Assembly: GCA_025998675.1 (NCBI GenBank)
Contig: AP024673.1
Span: 957,221 to 1,021,220, forward strand
Origin: Fimbriimonadales bacterium
GTDB taxonomy: Bacteria; Armatimonadota; Fimbriimonadia; Fimbriimonadales; GBS-DC
Length of the DNA: 64,000 bases
Direction of reading: 5' to 3'
Each line of letters opens with the position of its first letter. The first letter of the stretch is position 1. Position numbers and translations under genes: made by a program. Below the pieces are notes generated by a model, which ran no database searches, had not been told where the DNA came from, and saw only the letters and a list, made by a program, of their open reading frames with translations. Below, piece after piece: positions 8,597 through 15,694 of this stretch.

Positions 8597-10231
8597 ATGG
8601 CGCGCAAACGGGCAGCTCTGATTGTGCCGCATAACGACCGCAATAGCAGCGCGTACCAGCGCAACCTGCGGCTGGCGCGTCAGTGGCGCAGCGCGCTCCT
8701 GCTGTCGGGCGTGGACGCGACCATTATTATCGCGGGCGATGTGACCAAAGCGCAGTTCCAGAGCCAGTACGACTTCGGCATCGTACCCACGCTGGAGAAC
8801 CTCACAGGCTCTATGGCAATCAACAGCTGGCTGGACTACGCGCCGGGCGACAAGCCGCTCTACCTGTGCGGCTATCATATCCCGCAGGGCACGGCGGGCA
8901 CGCCGGCAACGGGCGTGGTGGGTTTGACGCCCATCTCCAGCAGCACGACGAACATCAAGCGCATCGGGCGGCGCGCCGTATGGTCTAACAGCAACCCGTG
9001 GGTCTATGTCGCGCCCTACGCCGCGCGCATCAACAACATCTACTACGGGCTGCAGGTGAACGCCAGCCACCCGAACCTGCAGGTGCTTCTGCGCCCGGAT
9101 CCAGCGCTCCACCCCACCGATTCCCATGTGTTTATCGCGCGCTGGCACAACCGCTACTTCCTCCCCACCGTCGGCGATACCTTCCAGCTTTCACTCTGGC
9201 TGGTGCCCTGGATTATGGTCAACGAGGACGCCGAGCCCGAGTGGGGACGCCCGTGGACGGCGGATATTGATCATATTATCAGCGTTTCGGGTTCGCTGGG
9301 GCTGAACTTCGACAACTATCTGCAAACCTTCCAGTGGCTCCATACTTTCTGTCAGCAGACGGGGCTGGTGGTTCACTGTGGCGCGACCACCAGCGCGCTG
9401 AATAATATTCGTCCTACCAGTCCCTACCTGCACCGCAACGGGCGCACTTACAACGCGCAGCTGGCTCAGATTCACCAGGTGCTGCTCGCCGAGCAACATC
9501 GCTACTTCCCTGTATGCATGCATGACCACTTCTGGATGATTGAGGACACGCGCGGCAGCGGCGGCGTGACGACCTTCACCAATCCATATGGCACATTTCG
9601 TGAAATGAATTCGCCCGCCGCGTTTCGCGCGCACTGGAAGGGCACGATGCAGGAGATGCAGCAGATGGGCTTCACCGACGCCCACTGTAGCCACTACCGC
9701 TACGCAAACTTTGCGAACAACCAGTTCTCCGACCGCTATCTGCGCTTCCTGCGCGACGAGACGCCCATGCGCGCCGTGCGTATCTGGTCGGGCAGCTGCG
9801 CCGTCTCTGCGGACACGCGCGTCATGGCGCCCACCCCATTCACACGCAACCCCTTCGAGCGTCGCTATGGGATAGAGATTGTCAACTCCTACGACGCGCT
9901 GTGGGTGAATGTGCCCACATGGGAGGTGGTGATGAATCGGCAAAATATCGCCGTGCGCGACGGCTACGGCGACTCCAGCGAAGCCGTAGAAATCGTATGG
10001 GCGCGCTCGATGGGGAATCGCTTCGGCAACCTGATGTGGGAGCGGTGGCTGCGTGAGGGCGCGCTGCACTACCACCATCAGCTCGAGATGGCGACCGAGT
10101 ATCCCAGCCCCGCGATGGATGTATACGAGCAGATGCGGGCGTGGCGTCAGATTCTGAGCGGCTGGGTCTTTCTGGGCAGCATCACGGATGTGGTCGCCTG
10201 GCGCAATCGCGCGCGCACCGCGCTGGGGTAA
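8597..10231 (+). CDS. Hypothetical protein, possibly deacetylase/hydrolase-like (544 aa)
   Basis: I do not recognise this protein. It has no signal peptide. It begins MARKRAALIVPHND and shows several acid/histidine clusters that could bind metal: TADIDHII in the middle, CMHDHFW, and DAHCSHYRY further on. This spread of Asp and His recalls polysaccharide-deacetylase-like or other TIM-barrel hydrolases, but no family signature is complete. The chosen ATG lies 9 nt after a perfect TATAAT that overlaps the dehydrogenase stop codon; there is no Shine-Dalgarno. Its position after a UDP-sugar dehydrogenase suggests, weakly, a role in surface polysaccharide. Confidence 0.75.
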   Translation: MARKRAALIVPHNDRNSSAYQRNLRLARQWRSALLLSGVDATIIIAGDVTKAQFQSQYDFGIVPTLENLTGSMAINSWLDYAPGDKPLYLCGYHIPQGTAGTPATGVVGLTPISSSTTNIKRIGRRAVWSNSNPWVYVAPYAARINNIYYGLQVNASHPNLQVLLRPDPALHPTDSHVFIARWHNRYFLPTVGDTFQLSLWLVPWIMVNEDAEPEWGRPWTADIDHIISVSGSLGLNFDNYLQTFQWLHTFCQQTGLVVHCGATTSALNNIRPTSPYLHRNGRTYNAQLAQIHQVLLAEQHRYFPVCMHDHFWMIEDTRGSGGVTTFTNPYGTFREMNSPAAFRAHWKGTMQEMQQMGFTDAHCSHYRYANFANNQFSDRYLRFLRDETPMRAVRIWSGSCAVSADTRVMAPTPFTRNPFERRYGIEIVNSYDALWVNVPTWEVVMNRQNIAVRDGYGDSSEAVEIVWARSMGNRFGNLMWERWLREGALHYHHQLEMATEYPSPAMDVYEQMRAWRQILSGWVFLGSITDVVAWRNRARTALG

Positions 10232-10291
10232 TTCCTGCCTGAAGGGGCGCGGCAGTGTACGCAGGCGTAGTCACTGATAGGCACGGCGCAC

Positions 10292-11203
10292 TTAACTGGC
10301 GCGTGCGCGTTGCGCGGCTTCCTGCAGTTGCTCGATGCGTTTGAGCAACCACTCGCTGCTGCGCGCCAGCGGGTCGGCGGCGTCGGTCGGCGTGATAGGA
10401 GCGGGCGTGCGTCCCATCGCAAGGTCGCGAACGAATTGCTCCACCTCCTGCAGCCGTTGCTCCTGAAAATGCAATCGTTCGGCGATGACTTTCCATTCGG
10501 TGTTCTGTAAGCGTCTGGCGCAGAGGTGTAGCGTTTCAGGGTTCTCAAGCGCCCGATGCAGCCATCGTGCGGGCGCGCCCCAGCGTCGCCAGAGCAACCC
10601 CATCACAACACCTGCGCTCACCAGTTGCATGACGAAGTAGCCAAGCAACTCCCACAGCGTCCGTTGTGAGTCCCTATGCAGTTCGCGCTGATACGCCTCG
10701 TGAAAGTCGCGAACCGCCGCGGGGAGACTTTTCTGTCCCTCGAAGCTGAACGCGCGCGAGGCAGTCAGGCTGAGCTGATCGGGCTGCCCGCGCTGCAGAT
10801 ACTCGCCGAGCGCAGCGTCCACGCGACTCCAGACGGCTTGCAACCGCGCGAGCGCCGTGTAGGTCTCCAGCGAGACCTCGGTGGTCGCCTGTGCCTCTAT
10901 CGCTGCGACGCACTGATTCGCGGCGCGGTGCGCATCCGAGAGATTGCGGAACAGCGCCTCTGCGTCATAGCCTGCGTAGCGCGTTTTCGGCGATTCGGTG
11001 TGCATCAAGCCCAACAGGCTCCGTTCCACTGTCAGCGCGTGCCCCTCCAGCTGCGCAATCTGATGGTTCATCGCCGCCTGATTATGGAGTTGTTGCCTCA
11101 TCAGGCATACCCCGCGCCCGAAGCCCCACGCACTCAGCAGCAGCAGCGCCAGCGCAAACATCCACGCGCCGTTCTCGAACGCCCGTTCCAATCGATGGGA
11201 CAT
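10292..11203 (-). CDS. Membrane-anchored sensor-like protein without output domain (303 aa)
   Basis: Residues about 13-32 form one transmembrane helix. A helical, Gln/Ala/Glu-rich extracytoplasmic region of about 160 residues follows, then a second membrane helix (about LLGYFVMQLVSAGVVMGLLW), then a cytoplasmic coiled-coil tail. This is the topology of a chemoreceptor ligand-binding half, but the methyl-accepting signalling hairpin is missing. It lies divergent from, and next to, the STAS-cheA-cheW genes, so a link to chemotaxis is plausible. The frame remains open upstream into the tRNA-Thr gene, but that translation is an artefact. I start at the ATG at 11203, 9 nt after an AACAAT box. Confidence 0.75.
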   Translation of the reverse strand: MSHRLERAFENGAWMFALALLLLSAWGFGRGVCLMRQQLHNQAAMNHQIAQLEGHALTVERSLLGLMHTESPKTRYAGYDAEALFRNLSDAHRAANQCVAAIEAQATTEVSLETYTALARLQAVWSRVDAALGEYLQRGQPDQLSLTASRAFSFEGQKSLPAAVRDFHEAYQRELHRDSQRTLWELLGYFVMQLVSAGVVMGLLWRRWGAPARWLHRALENPETLHLCARRLQNTEWKVIAERLHFQEQRLQEVEQFVRDLAMGRTPAPITPTDAADPLARSSEWLLKRIEQLQEAAQRARAS

Positions 11204-11212
11204 ACAAGGAGG

Positions 11213-11218
11213 ATTGTT
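11213..11218 (-). promoter_or_regulatory. Predicted -10 box (AACAAT), leaderless type
   Basis: On the minus strand GGAACAAT is followed by 9 nt and the start codon. The arrangement matches the one before trpA (GGTACAAT, 9 nt, ATG). Confidence 0.4.
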
Positions 11219-11246
11219 CCACATTTGGCAAAGTGGCGCGACACTG

Positions 11247-11275
11247 AGAGCAACCGCCTTGTAAGCGGTTGCTCT
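11247..11275. repeat. Hairpin made from a duplicated tRNA-Thr anticodon arm
   Basis: Arms AGAGCAACCGC and GCGGTTGCTCT form an 11-bp perfect stem around the 7-nt loop CTTGTAA. The first 19 bases equal the D-stem/anticodon segment of the tRNA-Thr at 11308-11382, but on the opposite strand. It sits downstream of the tRNA and might help terminate it. Confidence 0.75.
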
Positions 11276-11307
11276 GGAGGTTTCGCGAGAGGCAAGCCGT
11301 CGCACGC

Positions 11308-11382
11308 TGGAGCCGGCGGGGGGATTCGAACCCCCGACCTTCCACTTACAAGGCGGTTGCTCTACCACTGAGCTACGCCGGC
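11308..11382 (-). tRNA. tRNA-Thr (anticodon UGU)
   Basis: On the minus strand a full cloverleaf folds: acceptor GCCGGCG with CGCCGGC, D-arm, anticodon loop CTTGTAA (TGT), T-arm GGGGG-TTCGAAT-CCCCC, and an encoded CCA after discriminator T. The anticodon stem has an A-A mismatch at its base and one G-U pair. Confidence 0.95.
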
Positions 11383-11452
11383 GCTGCCCAAATTATACCC
11401 GCTCCCCTGCAAAAAATCACACGCCTGCCGATAATCCCAGCAGGAGGCAACC

Positions 11453-11752
11453 ATGCAGGTCGCACTCAAAACAACTGCCCGAAAACACAAGGCAACGCTC
11501 ACAGGCGAGGTCGGTTTCGCGGAGACGACGACGCTCTACGAAACCGCGCAGCAAATTACCCAGAACCCGAAAGAGACCCAGATTGACTGGAGCAACCTGA
11601 CCTCCCTCCACTACGCGGGGGTACAGGTGCTGTTCGCTCTACGCAAATCCCTTGAGGAGCAGGGCTACAAGGTGCAGTTCACCGAGCCAAACCCGACGCT
11701 CTATCAACAACTGCACACTTTCGGCGTGTGGGACGCCCTCATCCAATCCTAA
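11453..11752 (+). CDS. STAS-domain protein (99 aa)
   Basis: This is a small single-domain protein of the anti-sigma-factor-antagonist (STAS) type, with the characteristic sequence IDWSNLTSLHYAGVQVLFALRK in place of the usual D-S.G...L segment. A tyrosine-alanine pair stands where SpoIIAA-like proteins have the phosphorylatable Ser. Such proteins act by binding partner proteins in the cytoplasm. It is the first gene of a set with cheA and cheW (gaps of 18 nt each) and has a strong GGAGG upstream. A role as an accessory chemotaxis or signalling switch is inferred; lack of the usual Ser suggests it is not regulated by SpoIIAB-type phosphorylation. Confidence 0.8.
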   Translation: MQVALKTTARKHKATLTGEVGFAETTTLYETAQQITQNPKETQIDWSNLTSLHYAGVQVLFALRKSLEEQGYKVQFTEPNPTLYQQLHTFGVWDALIQS

Positions 11753-11770
11753 CCCTTCGGGAGCGCAACG

Positions 11771-13810
11771 ATGGACAGCTTGATGCAACTGTTTTACGAC
11801 GAGGCGAACGAGATGGTCGAGGGCATGGAGCAGGTGCTGCTTGCCCTCGAATCGGGCGAACCTGACCCTGAGACCGTGAATGCACTCTTCCGCTACGCGC
11901 ACTCGTTCAAGGGCAACAGTGCGGCGATGGGCTTCACGCACCTCAGCAAGTTCACGCATGGGCTGGAGAGCGCGATGGAGGTGTTGCGCAAGGAGCAGCG
12001 CTCGCTGACGCCCGAACTGGCGACCCTGCTATTGCAGGCGGTGGACACGATTCGCACCCTGCTGGAGCGCACACGCACGGAGGGGGATGTCGGCGACCCC
12101 GCCTGCGAAACCCTCCTGCAGCAGATTAACGCCGTTATCAGCGGCGAGTCGACGCCGCCCGCGCCCACCGCTGCTGCGCCAGCGACAACCACCCCATCTG
12201 AACTGACCGCACCCAGCACAACGCCGCGCTATCAGATTACCTATCAGCCGGCGCCGACCCTGAACGCGGAACACGACCCGCTCCAGCTACTTAGTGAATT
12301 GACCGAGTACGGACAGATTCTCGAGTGCCAGTTCCGCGAGCAGATTCCGCCGCTGAACCAGCTCAAGACCGACGCCTGCTATGGCAGCTGGGACATCGTG
12401 TATGAGACGGCGTTCGAGCCGGCGATTGTACGCGCGCTGCTGGAACTGGCGGCGGAAGGCGCCGAAGTGCGCATAGAACCGTTCGGCGGCGCATCCGTGT
12501 CCGAACATGCGCCCGCCACGACCACAGAGTCGGTAGCTACAGCCGCGACGACCGCTGCCCCGTCGACTTCGAATGACACGGTTGCCCCTGCCGCGACTCA
12601 GACGGCGGCAGTGAGCGCGTCCGCCAGCAAGAGCGAGGCGCAGAGCATTCGCGTCTCCACCGAGAAAATCGACGCGCTGATGAACCTCGTGAGCGAGATT
12701 GTGATTGCGCAATCGATGCTCTCCAGCGCGCAGCATGCGGACACCGACGAGCGCACCCGCGCCGCCATCACCCAGATGGAGCGCCATGTGCGCGACCTGC
12801 ACGAGCGCGTGATGGCCATCCGCCTGCTCCCCGTGAGCTATCTGTTCAACCGATTCCCGCGCATGGTGCGCGACACCGCCGCCAAGCTGGGCAAGAAAGT
12901 TAACTTCGAGGTGGAGGGCGAGGAAACCGAACTGGATCGCACCCTGCTGGAAGCGCTCAGCGACCCGCTCACGCACCTGATTCGCAACGCGATTGACCAC
13001 GGCATCGAACCGCCCGATGAGCGACGCCAGCACGGGAAGCCCGAAACAGGCACGATTAAGCTCAGCGCGTATCAGTCTGAAGGGCGCATCTATATCGAGG
13101 TGCGCGACGACGGACGCGGAATCAACACCGAGCGCGTGCGCCAGAAAGCCGTCCAGCTCGGCTGGATTACCGAGAGCGACCACCCCTCCGAAGAGACGCT
13201 CTACGAGTTTCTGTTCCAGCCCGGCTTTTCCACGGCGCAGCAGGTGAGCGACCTGTCGGGGCGGGGCGTCGGGATGGATGTCGTCAAGCGCAATGTGGAA
13301 AGCCTTGGCGGCAGCATCAGCGTGCAGTCCAGACAGGGTGAAGGCTCCCGCTTCCTCCTGCGCGTCCCCCTCACGCTCGCGATTATGGACGGGCTGGGGC
13401 TGACCGTCGCCGACGAACACTACATCGTGCCGCTCACCGCGGTCGTGGAAGCGTTCCAGTACGAGAGCCTGCAACACACCGCGCTGTTCGACCAGTACGA
13501 GCTGGTGAATGTGCGCGGCGAGTTCATCCCGCTGGTGCGCCTGCGCCAGTTCGTCGGACTGCCAGAATCGGACAACGACGGGCTGATCGTCGTGCTGGAA
13601 CAGGAGGGGCAACAGATTGCCCTGCTGGTCGATGGCATCGCGGGACAGCAGCAGGTGGTTCTCAAGAGCCTGGAAGAGAATTTCATCCGCGTGCCAGGGT
13701 TTGCAGGCGCAACGATTTTAGGCGACGGGCGCGTCGCGCTGATTCTGGATGTGTCCGACCTCATCCGACGCGGACGCCAATCCACCGAACGCTACGCCGC
13801 TATCGCCTGA
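11771..13810 (+). CDS. cheA: Chemotaxis histidine kinase CheA (679 aa)
   Basis: This is the central kinase of the chemotaxis array; it autophosphorylates and passes phosphate to response regulators. The P1 (Hpt) domain covers about 1-105 with the phosphorylated His at position 44 (AHSFKGNSAAMGF). A Pro/Thr/Ala-rich linker, a P2-like domain at about 155-240 and a second low-complexity linker follow. Then come the dimerisation helices (about 292-350), the ATPase domain with N box RNAIDHGIE, DDGRGIN and GRGVGMDVV, and a C-terminal CheW-like domain from about 540. GGGAG precedes the ATG. It lies between the STAS gene and cheW; no cheY, cheR or cheB is nearby. Confidence 0.96.
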   Translation: MDSLMQLFYDEANEMVEGMEQVLLALESGEPDPETVNALFRYAHSFKGNSAAMGFTHLSKFTHGLESAMEVLRKEQRSLTPELATLLLQAVDTIRTLLERTRTEGDVGDPACETLLQQINAVISGESTPPAPTAAAPATTTPSELTAPSTTPRYQITYQPAPTLNAEHDPLQLLSELTEYGQILECQFREQIPPLNQLKTDACYGSWDIVYETAFEPAIVRALLELAAEGAEVRIEPFGGASVSEHAPATTTESVATAATTAAPSTSNDTVAPAATQTAAVSASASKSEAQSIRVSTEKIDALMNLVSEIVIAQSMLSSAQHADTDERTRAAITQMERHVRDLHERVMAIRLLPVSYLFNRFPRMVRDTAAKLGKKVNFEVEGEETELDRTLLEALSDPLTHLIRNAIDHGIEPPDERRQHGKPETGTIKLSAYQSEGRIYIEVRDDGRGINTERVRQKAVQLGWITESDHPSEETLYEFLFQPGFSTAQQVSDLSGRGVGMDVVKRNVESLGGSISVQSRQGEGSRFLLRVPLTLAIMDGLGLTVADEHYIVPLTAVVEAFQYESLQHTALFDQYELVNVRGEFIPLVRLRQFVGLPESDNDGLIVVLEQEGQQIALLVDGIAGQQQVVLKSLEENFIRVPGFAGATILGDGRVALILDVSDLIRRGRQSTERYAAIA

Positions 13811-13828
13811 TACCTAAGGAGGCTACCG

Positions 13829-14320
13829 ATGACAATCACCAGACCCACTCAGGAGACAACCACAACGACGGACGCGAACACCGAGAAATACCTCGTGTTC
13901 CAGATAGGCAACGAGACCTACGGGGTGCCGCTGCTGCAGGTGCAGGAGATACGCACTTACACGCCCGCCACGCGCGTGCCGAACGCCCCCGACTATGTGC
14001 TGGGCGTGATTAACCTGCGCGGCAATATCATCGCGGTGATTGACGCGCGCACGCGCTTTGGGCTACCGCCCCTCCCCGAAGACGAGTCGACGGTTGTTGT
14101 CGTCGCACAGGTCAGCGACAAAGTCTTCGGGCTACGGCTCGACTCTGTCTCGGATGTGATGGACATCCCACTGGATCAGGTGCAGCCGACGCCGCCGATT
14201 GCTTCGGAGGCGACCCATCGGTTCCTGAACGGTATGGTGCAGGTCGGCGAGCGCGTGGTCATCCTGCTGAACCTGCGCGAGATTTTCGATATCGACGCGC
14301 TGAACCAGATGGTCGCCTGA
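13829..14320 (+). CDS. cheW: Chemotaxis coupling protein CheW (163 aa)
   Basis: CheW links receptors to CheA. After a Thr-rich tail of about 18 residues, the protein follows the CheW fold: YLVFQIGNETYGVPLLQVQEI, then RVPNAPDYVLGVINLRGNI, then a C-terminal section ending LREIFDID. An AAGGAGG lies 7 nt before the ATG, and the gene starts 18 nt after cheA, so the two are co-transcribed. Confidence 0.95.
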   Translation: MTITRPTQETTTTTDANTEKYLVFQIGNETYGVPLLQVQEIRTYTPATRVPNAPDYVLGVINLRGNIIAVIDARTRFGLPPLPEDESTVVVVAQVSDKVFGLRLDSVSDVMDIPLDQVQPTPPIASEATHRFLNGMVQVGERVVILLNLREIFDIDALNQMVA

Positions 14321-14335
14321 TTCGCGGTAGGTCGG

Positions 14336-14341
14336 GTAAAA
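14336..14341 (+). promoter_or_regulatory. Predicted -10 box (GGGTAAAAT) of the lipoprotein gene
   Basis: TAAAAT preceded by GGG, in the gap after cheW. A start about 7 nt downstream would put a long hairpin at the very 5' end of the mRNA. Confidence 0.4.
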
Positions 14342-14345
14342 TCCC

Positions 14346-14390
14346 CCTGCACAGAGGGTCTGTTCAGGCGAGCAGAACCCTCTGTGCAGG
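14346..14390 (+). terminator. Strong hairpin between cheW and the lipoprotein gene
   Basis: CCTGCACAGAGGGT (14346-14359) pairs perfectly with ACCCTCTGTGCAGG (14377-14390), and the stem can extend by 3 bp across a one-base bulge. No T-run follows, so it may be a weak cheW terminator or a stabilising 5' leader structure for the lipoprotein mRNA. Confidence 0.55.
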
Positions 14391-14418
14391 CTATCGTCTA
14401 AGGTACGGAGAGTGTGTG

Positions 14419-15669
14419 ATGAACTGCCGACAGACAGGAATAGGGCTGATTGCGACGATGGTTGTGCTGAGCGTTGCGCTCACGGGCTGCGGCGGCGGCG
14501 GCACTTCGGGAACCGCGCCAACCGTCTCCGTGAATGTGCAGAATGCGCAGTGGGTCGCCTTTCAAGACGGCGCGAACGGAAACTGGACGACGCTTGCCCC
14601 ATCGAGCGGGTTCAGCGGCGCGGTACCCTCCAGCGCGTCTGACGGACGCTACAGCCTCGCGTTCGTGTGTGGCGGCACGAAGCCGACCGTCTATGTGGTG
14701 CATGCCACCCGACAGGAATTGCCCCAGGCAAGCTTCACCTGCGCGGGCGCGGCGCCGTCCAGCATCACGGTCAGCGGAACCGTCTCAGGTTTGAGTGGGG
14801 GACAAGCGCTGGTCTCGATTGGCGAAACCGCCACGGCGACAACCGGGACTTACGATGTCAACATCTCGCCCGGAACCTATGACGCGCTCGCCGTGCGTAT
14901 CGCAGGCAGTGTGCCCAACCGCGTCTGGCTGCAGCGTAATCGCCAGTTTGCCAATAACACGACCTACAACATCAACTTTGACCAACCCGACGGAACGATT
15001 GTGCGTGTGTTCGATGTCTCCAGCGGCACACTCACTGTGTCGGGGCTGGACACTCTGGCAAACGAGACCGCCACGGTGCGTATCCTGTTCCAGTCGGGCA
15101 ATCGCGTCAGCGTCGTTGGAGTTGGCTCTGCGCTTAACGAAGCGACGCCGACTGCCTACCCGCGCTTTCCTTCTGGCATCCTCGGCGCCGCCGAGCAGTT
15201 TCGCGTGGTGGTCGATACTTCAGAGCAGCGCGGCGTGGTGCAGGTTGCCGCCTCACTCCCCGACAGCCTGACCATCACCCTGCCGCCCCCCTATGTGAAT
15301 CCCACGCTCAGCGTGAACAGTGCGGGCGCAATCCAGTTTTCGGCGTCGGACTTCTCGTACGGCGCTTCTCCCGTGGTCGGGTACCAGCTGACGGCGTCCG
15401 CCCCCAGCGGCGCACGGTTCGAGTACTTCCTCACACCGGGCTGGTTGGGCAACGCCTCCAGCTACGCCACGCCCGTGCTGGAGACCGTGAGCGGCTGGCA
15501 AGCGGCGTGGAACCTGACGCGCGGCGAGTCGGCAGAAGTGGGGCTGCGCGTCTATGTCTCGCCCAGCGGCGCAACACCCCAGACGGTCTGGAGCTATTTG
15601 CAGGGCAATCCGCTCCCTGCAGGCGCCACCCTGCGCTACGCCACGCGCCGACAGACGCTCACACCATAG
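14419..15669 (+). CDS. Secreted lipoprotein of unknown function (416 aa)
   Basis: The N-terminus has a short charged start, a hydrophobic stretch and the lipobox LTGC followed by GGGG, so it should be exported and lipid-anchored. The remainder is rich in Ser, Thr, Val and Gly and looks like beta-sandwich material; segments such as SSITVSGTVSGLSGG resemble carboxypeptidase-regulatory or Ig-like repeats, but I assign no function. I choose the ATG at 14419 (CGGAG 8 nt upstream); a GTG one codon earlier is in frame. The gene ends just before the promoter of the subtilisin-like protease. Confidence 0.8.
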   Translation: MNCRQTGIGLIATMVVLSVALTGCGGGGTSGTAPTVSVNVQNAQWVAFQDGANGNWTTLAPSSGFSGAVPSSASDGRYSLAFVCGGTKPTVYVVHATRQELPQASFTCAGAAPSSITVSGTVSGLSGGQALVSIGETATATTGTYDVNISPGTYDALAVRIAGSVPNRVWLQRNRQFANNTTYNINFDQPDGTIVRVFDVSSGTLTVSGLDTLANETATVRILFQSGNRVSVVGVGSALNEATPTAYPRFPSGILGAAEQFRVVVDTSEQRGVVQVAASLPDSLTITLPPPYVNPTLSVNSAGAIQFSASDFSYGASPVVGYQLTASAPSGARFEYFLTPGWLGNASSYATPVLETVSGWQAAWNLTRGESAEVGLRVYVSPSGATPQTVWSYLQGNPLPAGATLRYATRRQTLTP

Positions 15670-15679
15670 CATTTTGGGT

Positions 15680-15685
15680 TATAAT
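15680..15685 (+). promoter_or_regulatory. Predicted -10 box TATAAT, leaderless type
   Basis: A perfect TATAAT ends 9 nt before the protease ATG, with the same TATAAT-N9-ATG spacing and the same GCGCTATG/ACGCTATG ending as the gene at 8597. Confidence 0.65.
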
Positions 15686-15694
15686 ACCAGCGCT

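Noticed and set aside
11204-11368. N-terminal extension of the sensor-like protein through the tRNA-Thr gene
   Set aside because: The translated tRNA gives the familiar spurious VGGSNPPAG peptide; the promoter and real start lie downstream.
12287-13612. 441-codon minus-strand frame inside cheA
   Set aside because: It is a shadow of the cheA codon pattern, without a start signal or a recognisable domain.
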